From Streptococcus saliviloxodontae (GTDB lineage: Bacteria > Bacillota > Bacilli > Lactobacillales > Streptococcaceae): a DNA stretch of 37,322 nt. The DNA is taken from positions 1 to 37,322 of the forward strand of contig NZ_JAFBEI010000025.1 in assembly GCF_016908655.1 (NCBI RefSeq), read 5' to 3'. Position 1 is the first letter of the stretch. Each line of letters starts with the position of its first letter. Shown here in pieces: positions 32,115 to 37,322 of this stretch. The notes under the pieces are model-generated. The model saw nothing but the letters and a program-made list of their open reading frames with translations, did not search any database and was not told the origin of the DNA. Made by a program: the position numbers and the translations under genes.

Positions 32115-33338
32115 ATGAGCAAAGAAATGCTAGAAGCCTTCCGTATTTTGGAAGAGGAAAAACACATTAACAAAGCAGACATCATCGATGCAGTTACAGA
32201 GTCTTTGAAATCAGCTTACAAACGTCGCTACGGTCAATCAGAAAGCTGCGTTATTGATTTTAACGAAAAGACAGCAGATTTCCAAGTTTATACCGTTCGT
32301 GAAGTTGTCGAAGAAGTTTTTGATAGCCGTCTTGAAATCAGCTTAAAAGATGCCCTTAAAATTAGCTCAGCTTATGAGCTGGGAGACAAGATTCGCTTTG
32401 AAGAGTCTGTGACAGAGTTTGGACGCGTGGCTGCTCAATCAGCTAAACAAACCATCATGGAAAAAATGCGTAAACAAATGCGTGAAGTGACTTTCAATGA
32501 GTATAAAGAGCATGAAGGTGAAATCATGACTGGTACCGTTGAGCGTTTTGACCAACGTTTCATCTATGTTAACCTTGGTTCGCTAGAAGCTCAATTATCA
32601 CACCAAGACCAAATTCCTGGTGAAACATGGAAATCACATGACCGTATCGAGGTTTACGTTTATAAGGTTGAAAACAACCCTCGTGGTGTTAACGTATTTG
32701 TTAGCCGTAGTCATCCAGAGTTTATCAAACGCATCATGGAACAAGAAATTCCAGAGGTCTTTGATGGAACGGTGGAAATCATGAGTGTTTCTCGTGAAGC
32801 AGGTGACCGTACCAAGGTTGCAGTGCGTAGCCACAATCCAAACGTTGATGCTATCGGTACTATCGTCGGACGCGGTGGGGCTAACATCAAGAAAGTGATC
32901 AGCAAGTTCCATCCAAAACGTTACGATGCGAAGACTGGGATTGAAATTCCAGTTGAGGAAAACATTGACGTTATCGAGTGGGTAGCTGATCCAGCTGAGT
33001 TCATTTACAATGCTATTGCACCAGCTGAAGTTGATTACGTTCTCTTCGATGAAGAAAACAGCAAGCGTGCGACAGTTGTTGTTCCAGACAACAAACTGTC
33101 ACTTGCTATTGGTCGTCGTGGACAAAACGTTCGTTTGGCAGCTCACTTGACAGGCTACCGTATTGATATCAAGTCAGCTAGTGAGTATGAGGCTCTTGAA
33201 GCAGAGCGTGCTTTGCAGGCTGAGGCTGCTAGTCAAGAAGTGGCAGAAGAGCCAGTGGAAGATGTTGTCGTAACAGAAAGCCTTGTCTCAGAGCAAGAAG
33301 TAGCTGTTGAAGCAACAACTGAAGAACAAGAAGCTTAA
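32115..33338 (+). CDS. nusA: Transcription termination/antitermination factor NusA
   Basis: NusA binds RNA polymerase and controls pausing, termination and antitermination. The 407 residues have the N-terminal polymerase-binding domain (about 1-125) and an S1 domain (about 133-200, starting near GEIMTGTVERFDQRFIYVNLG). Two KH domains follow, the first with GTIVGRGGANIKKV (about 247-260), the second with AIGRRGQNVRLA (about 331-342). An acidic, Glu/Val-rich tail (about 360-407) replaces the longer C-terminal repeats of Gram-negative NusA. rimP-nusA-ylxR-ylxQ-infB is the classical order. The ribosome site is unusual and is described separately. Confidence 0.96.
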   Translation: MSKEMLEAFRILEEEKHINKADIIDAVTESLKSAYKRRYGQSESCVIDFNEKTADFQVYTVREVVEEVFDSRLEISLKDALKISSAYELGDKIRFEESVTEFGRVAAQSAKQTIMEKMRKQMREVTFNEYKEHEGEIMTGTVERFDQRFIYVNLGSLEAQLSHQDQIPGETWKSHDRIEVYVYKVENNPRGVNVFVSRSHPEFIKRIMEQEIPEVFDGTVEIMSVSREAGDRTKVAVRSHNPNVDAIGTIVGRGGANIKKVISKFHPKRYDAKTGIEIPVEENIDVIEWVADPAEFIYNAIAPAEVDYVLFDEENSKRATVVVPDNKLSLAIGRRGQNVRLAAHLTGYRIDIKSASEYEALEAERALQAEAASQEVAEEPVEDVVVTESLVSEQEVAVEATTEEQEA

Positions 33339-33359
33339 GAGAGCTAGAAAGAAAGGTAT

Positions 33360-33656
33360 ATGGCTACAAAGAGAAAAATACCTTTAAGAAAATCAGTTGT
33401 TTCAGGCGAGGTAATCGATAAGCGTGACCTTCTACGGATTGTCCGTAATAAAGAAGGTGAGGTCTTTATTGATCCTACAGGTAAGCAAAACGGTCGTGGT
33501 GCTTATATTAAATTGGACAATGAAGAGGCGCAGCTTGCTAAGAAAAAGCAGGTTCTAAATCGTAGTTTTTCAATGGAGGTTCCAGAGAGTTTTTACGATG
33601 AATTGATTGCTTATGTTGATCACAAGGTCAAAAGAAGAGAGTTAGGTCTTGAATAA
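33360..33656 (+). CDS. ylxR: YlxR/DUF448 RNA-binding protein (RnpM)
   Basis: A 98-residue basic protein with an N-terminal KIPLRKSVVSGEVIDKRDLLRIV segment and the conserved GRGAYI (about 44-49). YlxR proteins bind RNA, and in some Firmicutes modulate RNase P; that role is family knowledge. This copy lacks the Cys-containing RMCVGC motif found in many relatives: the corresponding stretch here is LRKSVVSG. It lies 21 bases after nusA and overlaps the next gene by 8 bases. Confidence 0.93.
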   Translation: MATKRKIPLRKSVVSGEVIDKRDLLRIVRNKEGEVFIDPTGKQNGRGAYIKLDNEEAQLAKKKQVLNRSFSMEVPESFYDELIAYVDHKVKRRELGLE

Positions 33657-33951
33657 TTTAAGTAAACTATCTAATTTGTTAGGGCTAGCTCAGAGAGCAG
33701 GGCGTGTCATTTCGGGAGAAGACTTAGTCGTTAAGGCGATTCAGTCTAATCAGGTACAGCTAGTTTTTCTAGCTAACGACGCGGGTCCTAACTTGACTAA
33801 AAAGATAACTGATAAAAGTAACTATTATAATATAGAAGTCTCCACAGTGTTTAATACACTGGAATTAAGCTCAGCAATTGGCAAAGCCAGAAAGGTTGTT
33901 GCTATTGCTGATGCTGGATTTTCAAAGAAAATGAGGACTCTTATGGATTAA
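33649..33951 (+). CDS. ylxQ: L7Ae-family K-turn-binding protein YlxQ
   Basis: A 100-residue protein of the L7Ae/L30e/S12e fold, a likely K-turn RNA binder. It has LLGLAQRAGRVISGEDLVVKAI (about 9-30), LVFLANDAGPN (about 38-48) and a conserved VVAIAD (about 87-92). The start is TTG at 33649, within the last codons of ylxR. That gives the family N-terminus, and no ATG exists upstream. The overlap implies coupled translation. It could bind kinked structures in rRNA or in its own operon leader; neither is shown. Confidence 0.9.
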   Translation: MNNLSKLSNLLGLAQRAGRVISGEDLVVKAIQSNQVQLVFLANDAGPNLTKKITDKSNYYNIEVSTVFNTLELSSAIGKARKVVAIADAGFSKKMRTLMD

Positions 33952-33969
33952 AGAATAGGAGGACACGAA

Positions 33970-36753
33970 TTGTCTAAGAAAAGATTGTATGAAATTGCTA
34001 AAGAAGCAGGACTAGCTAGCAAGGAAGTTGTTGCCAAAGCGCAAGAATTGGGAATTGCAGTTAAGAGTCATGCTTCTAGTGTTGACGAAGCTGATGCCAA
34101 GCGTATTAAGGATAGTTTTGGTGCTCCAGCAAAAGTACAAAGCAAGCCTACGACTGAAGCAAAGGCAGTGAAGGTCGCTAAAAGTCCAGAAAAGCCTGTT
34201 GAGCATAAGGAAGTCGTAGCGGCTACCCAGAAACCGTCAGAGGTAAAAGAAGCACCAGCTACTCTAGCTAAGCCACAGAGCCGTAATTTTAAAGCGGAAC
34301 GCGAGGCCAAAGCCAGAGCAGAAGAAAAACGCCGTGCCAATAATAAACCAGGTAACCGCTCTAATAAACCCAATAACGATCGTCGTTCTAACAAAGATCA
34401 GGGGCGCCAAGAAGGAAGCCGAGAAGCTAATCGTGATCGAAATGGTCAGAATCGTAACGACCGTAGAGATCGTCATCAAGGCCGTCGAGATGATCGTCGC
34501 CCACAACAGTCGACTCCTCAAAAGGCTGCTCCTAAGATGGACTTTAAGGCACGTGCCGCAGCATTGAAAGCTGAGCAGAACGCTGAATACTCACGTCAGA
34601 GTGAAACACGTTTCCGTGAAGAACAAGAGGCTAAGCGTCAAGCTCAGGCTTCACAAGAAGAAGCACGTAAAGCTAAACGTCAGGCAGAAGCAGTGGCAAG
34701 TCAGCCTAAAACAGAGACTCCAAAACCTGCACCAGTTAAACAGGTTGCAGCCGTTTCTGAGAGTCAAGATACACGTCGCAAAAAACAAGCTCGTCCAGAA
34801 AAATCACGCGATTTCGATCGTCAGAATGAAGATGGACCAAAGCAATCTAGAAATAATAAGTGGAATAATCAAAACCAAGTGAGAAATCAAAGAAATAGTA
34901 ACTGGAATAAAAACAAACCTAAAAAAGGTAAAAATAATCGAAATGGTAATTCGGCTCCAAAACCAGTAACAGAGCGTAAATTCCATGAATTACCAAAAGA
35001 ATTTGAATACAGCGAAGGAATGACTGTCGCTGAAATCGCAAAACGTATCAAACGTGAGCCAGCAGAAATTGTTAAAAAACTCTTTATGATGGGTGTTATG
35101 GCGACTCAAAACCAATCTCTTGATGGAGACACGATTGAACTCCTCATGGTTGACTATGGTATTGAAGCTAAGGCTAAGGTTGAGGTTGATACAGCTGATA
35201 TCGAACGCTTCTTCGTTGATGAAGATTACCTCAACCCTGAAAATATGGTTGAGCGTGCACCTGTCGTTACTATCATGGGACACGTTGACCATGGTAAAAC
35301 AACCCTTCTTGATACCCTTCGTAACTCACGTGTAGCAACAGGTGAAGCAGGTGGTATCACACAGCATATCGGTGCCTACCAAATCGAAGAAAACGGTAAG
35401 AAGATTACCTTCCTTGATACACCAGGACACGCGGCCTTTACGTCAATGCGTGCGCGTGGAGCATCAGTTACAGATATCACAATTCTTATCGTTGCAGCTG
35501 ATGACGGTGTTATGCCACAGACTATCGAAGCCATTAACCACTCTAAAGCTGCTGGTGTCCCAATCATCGTTGCCATCAACAAGATTGATAAACCAGGTGC
35601 AAATCCAGAGCGTGTTATCGGTGAATTGGCTGAGCATGGTGTTATCTCAACTGCCTGGGGTGGTGAGTCTGAATTTGTTGAAATCTCAGCTAAATTTGGT
35701 CAAAACATCGAAGAATTGCTTGAGACAGTTCTATTGGTAGCTGAAATGGAAGAACTTAAGGCAGATCCAACAGTTCGCGCTATTGGTACTGTTATTGAAG
35801 CTCGTCTTGATAAAGGAAAAGGTGCAGTCGCAACCCTTCTTGTTCAACAAGGAACACTTAATGTCCAAGATCCAATCGTTGTTGGTAATACTTTTGGACG
35901 TGTTCGTGCCATGACTAACGACCTAGGACGTCGTGTGAAATCAGCAGAGCCATCAACACCTGTGTCAATCACAGGTTTGAATGAAGCTCCTATGGCTGGT
36001 GATCACTTTGCTGTTTATGAGGATGAAAAAGCTGCGCGTGCTGCTGGTGAAGAGCGTGCTAAACGTGCCCTTCAAAAACAACGTCAAGCAACTCACCGTG
36101 TCTCACTTGAGAACCTCTTTGATACCCTAAAAGCTGGGGAAGTGAAAACTGTTAATGTTATCATCAAAGCTGACGTTCAAGGTTCTGTAGAGGCACTTGC
36201 AGCATCACTTCTTAAGATTGATGTTGAGGGTGTTCGTGTTAATGTTGTTCACTCAGCTGTTGGTGCTATCAACGAATCAGACATCACACTTGCTGAAGCT
36301 TCAGACGCTGTTGTAATTGGTTTCAACGTTCGTCCGACACCGCAAGCACGTACACAAGCTGATGCTGACGAAGTTGAAATTCGTCTTCACTCAATCATCT
36401 ACAAGGTTATCGAAGAAATCGAAGATGCCATGAAAGGGATGCTTGATCCAGAATATGAAGAAAAAATTCTCGGTGAAGCTATTATCCGTGAAACCTTCAA
36501 AGTTTCTAAGGTTGGAACAATCGGTGGATTCATGGTTATCAACGGTAAGGTTACTCGTGATTCAAGCGTCCGTGTTATCCGTGACGGTGTTGTTATCTTT
36601 GATGGTAAACTTGCTAGCCTTAAACACTATAAAGATGATGTGAAAGAAGTTGGAAATGCCCAAGAGGGTGGTTTGATGATTGAAAACTATAACGATCTTA
36701 AAGTTGATGATACGATCGAAGCTTACATCATGGAAGAAATCAAACGTAATTAA
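33970..36753 (+). CDS. infB: Translation initiation factor IF-2
   Basis: IF-2 brings initiator tRNA to the 30S subunit and promotes subunit joining. The 927 residues start with an IF2-N fold (about 1-50). A long, low-complexity, Lys/Arg/Asn/Gln/Ala-rich linker follows (about 55-330), and then a second IF2-N-like domain (about 345-395). The GTPase has G1 GHVDHGKT (437-444), [12 protein letters not shown] and SAKFG motifs in order. Domains II, III and C2 follow. The start is TTG, 7 bases after AGGAGG (33957-33962). A strong terminator follows before rbfA. Confidence 0.97.
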   Translation: MSKKRLYEIAKEAGLASKEVVAKAQELGIAVKSHASSVDEADAKRIKDSFGAPAKVQSKPTTEAKAVKVAKSPEKPVEHKEVVAATQKPSEVKEAPATLAKPQSRNFKAEREAKARAEEKRRANNKPGNRSNKPNNDRRSNKDQGRQEGSREANRDRNGQNRNDRRDRHQGRRDDRRPQQSTPQKAAPKMDFKARAAALKAEQNAEYSRQSETRFREEQEAKRQAQASQEEARKAKRQAEAVASQPKTETPKPAPVKQVAAVSESQDTRRKKQARPEKSRDFDRQNEDGPKQSRNNKWNNQNQVRNQRNSNWNKNKPKKGKNNRNGNSAPKPVTERKFHELPKEFEYSEGMTVAEIAKRIKREPAEIVKKLFMMGVMATQNQSLDGDTIELLMVDYGIEAKAKVEVDTADIERFFVDEDYLNPENMVERAPVVTIMGHVDHGKTTLLDTLRNSRVATGEAGGITQHIGAYQIEENGKKITFLDTPGHAAFTSMRARGASVTDITILIVAADDGVMPQTIEAINHSKAAGVPIIVAINKIDKPGANPERVIGELAEHGVISTAWGGESEFVEISAKFGQNIEELLETVLLVAEMEELKADPTVRAIGTVIEARLDKGKGAVATLLVQQGTLNVQDPIVVGNTFGRVRAMTNDLGRRVKSAEPSTPVSITGLNEAPMAGDHFAVYEDEKAARAAGEERAKRALQKQRQATHRVSLENLFDTLKAGEVKTVNVIIKADVQGSVEALAASLLKIDVEGVRVNVVHSAVGAINESDITLAEASDAVVIGFNVRPTPQARTQADADEVEIRLHSIIYKVIEEIEDAMKGMLDPEYEEKILGEAIIRETFKVSKVGTIGGFMVINGKVTRDSSVRVIRDGVVIFDGKLASLKHYKDDVKEVGNAQEGGLMIENYNDLKVDDTIEAYIMEEIKRN

Positions 36754-36762
36754 TTTAGTAAG

Positions 36763-36793
36763 AAAAAGCTAGGTCATCTGCTCTAGCTTTTTT
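36763..36793 (+). terminator. Terminator between infB and rbfA
   Basis: AAAAAGCTAG pairs perfectly with CTAGCTTTTT around GTCATCTGCT, followed by a T run. rbfA has no other visible promoter in the 62-base gap, so read-through is presumably partial. Confidence 0.85.
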
Positions 36794-36815
36794 CAAAAAT
36801 AAGAAAGGACGACCT

Positions 36816-37163
36816 ATGGCAAATCATCGTATTGACCGCGTTGGGATGGAAATCAAACGTGAGGTTAATGAGATTCTTCAAAAGAAAGTTCGTGACCCAC
36901 GTGTTCAAGATGTGACCATCACAGATGTTCAAATGCTGGGTGACCTGTCAGCTGCTAAGGTTTATTACACCATTCATTCAACTTTGGCATCAGACAATCA
37001 AAAAGCGCAGATCGGTCTTGAAAAAGCAACCGGTACTATCAAACGTGAACTTGGTAAAAATTTGACCATGTATAAGATTCCAGATTTAACTTTTGTTAAA
37101 GATGAATCTATCGAGTATGGTAATAAAATTGACCAAATGCTTCGCAATTTGAATAAGGATTAA
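36816..37163 (+). CDS. rbfA: Ribosome-binding factor A
   Basis: RbfA is a small KH-fold factor that binds 16S helix 45/44 during 30S maturation and cold adaptation. The 115 residues begin [21 protein letters not shown] and contain [15 protein letters not shown] (about 25-39) and [16 protein letters not shown] (about 91-106), all typical. AAAGGA precedes the ATG. It follows infB as usual and ends in a terminator at 37168. Confidence 0.96.
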   Translation: MANHRIDRVGMEIKREVNEILQKKVRDPRVQDVTITDVQMLGDLSAAKVYYTIHSTLASDNQKAQIGLEKATGTIKRELGKNLTMYKIPDLTFVKDESIEYGNKIDQMLRNLNKD

Positions 37164-37167
37164 AAAT

Positions 37168-37195
37168 AAAAGGTTAGCTTAGGCTAGCCTTTTTA
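37168..37195 (+). terminator. Terminator after rbfA
   Basis: AAAAGGTTAGC pairs with GCTAGCCTTTTT around TTAG (one G-U or mismatch). It ends the translation operon. Confidence 0.85.
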
Positions 37196-37207
37196 GCTAG
37201 GAGGATT

Positions 37208-37322
37208 ATGATGGATATTAAGAGATTGTGGCTCTTCGTCAACTGTAGTGGGTTGACTTATAATCAGCAGCGAGAGAGAATCAGATTGGTTCTCTCTTTT
37301 TGCATGTTCAAAGCGATGAGAA
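37208..37322 (+). pseudogene. Gene start running into an insertion-sequence end (partial)
   Basis: AGGAGG (37199-37204) precedes ATGATGG at 37208, and a frame beginning MMDIKRLWLFVNCSGL stays open to the window edge. From about 37228 the sequence GGCTCTTCGTCAACTGTAGT looks like the terminal repeat of an ISL3-type element. Only the first six codons or so may belong to the original gene. A hairpin AGAGAGAA/TTCTCTCT with T run (37272-37301) lies within the open frame, again as at an element end. The identity of the gene cannot be told, and the continuation is outside the window. The IS assignment relies on memory of such repeats. Confidence 0.45.

Noticed and set aside
33649-33951. Frameshifted continuation of ylxR
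   Set aside because: The overlapping frame begins a complete, separate L7Ae-like protein with its own family N-terminus, so it is an overlapping gene rather than a frameshift.
34012-34986. Several open frames on both strands inside the infB linker
   Set aside because: The repetitive Lys/Arg/Gln/Asn codons of the linker keep other frames open by chance; none has a ribosome site or a protein-like pattern.
1-37322. CRISPR array, prophage, toxin-antitoxin or defence island
   Set aside because: No regularly spaced repeats, integrase, phage structural genes or paired small toxin-antitoxin genes were seen. The window is almost entirely housekeeping.

Overview
The window reads as low-GC Gram-positive chromosome from the genus Streptococcus, most likely the S. 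salivarius/S. thermophilus group. Support comes from the complete streptococcal fab-acc cluster with FabK (not FabI) and the MarR regulator FabT, a manLMN operon followed by manO, CcrZ next to TrmB, and degenerate IS200 and ISL3 relics around housekeeping genes. The species is inferred from gene order and recalled protein similarity, not from a database search.

Layout. 1-214: the end of an rRNA operon (partial 5S, tRNA-Asn, terminator). 215-990: no intact gene, but two fused relics of transposase genes. 993-2351 (-): aspartate kinase. 2499-3146 (+): a HAD phosphatase. 3297-13909 (+): the type II fatty acid synthesis cluster fabM-fabT-fabH-acpP-fabK-fabD-fabG-fabF-accB-fabZ-accC-accD-accA, with FabT-type palindromes before fabM, fabT and fabK. 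13961-14587 (+): an unrecognised conserved protein, ending in a terminator shared with serS. 14616-16440 (-): serS and a 73-residue unknown, behind a T-box leader whose probable specifier is a serine codon. 16448-19900 (-): the mannose/glucose PTS operon manL-manM-manN-manO with a cre-like site in its promoter. 20291-21106 (-): a Cof-type HAD phosphatase. 21202-22446 (+): two tandem DUF1361-type membrane proteins. 22667-24076 (+): a purine-type permease. 24168-26284 (+): tsaE, a GNAT acetyltransferase and an LCP-family wall protein. 26459-27189 (-): a HIT hydrolase and a small anchored coiled-coil protein. 27265-30540 (+): ecsA-ecsB, ccrZ and trmB. 30604-30690: tRNA-Ser(GGA). 30810-31331 (+): a small P-loop kinase-like protein. 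31349-37163 (+): the translation/transcription operon rimP-nusA-ylxR-ylxQ-infB-rbfA. The last 110 bases hold a gene start that appears to run into an insertion-sequence end.

How the genes work together. AccABCD makes malonyl-CoA and FabD loads it on AcpP. FabH starts chains, FabF/FabG/FabZ/FabK elongate and reduce them, FabM diverts intermediates to unsaturated chains, and FabT represses the set. ManLMN imports and phosphorylates glucose/mannose under probable CcpA control. The T-box couples serS to uncharged tRNA-Ser, and a tRNA-Ser with a matching anticodon lies in the same window.

No phage, CRISPR array or defence island is visible. The most interesting material is regulatory: rimP appears to lack a conventional start codon where its Shine-Dalgarno sequence points, nusA has a hairpin between its Shine-Dalgarno sequence and its start, tsaE looks leaderless, and FabT boxes sit at all three fab promoters.
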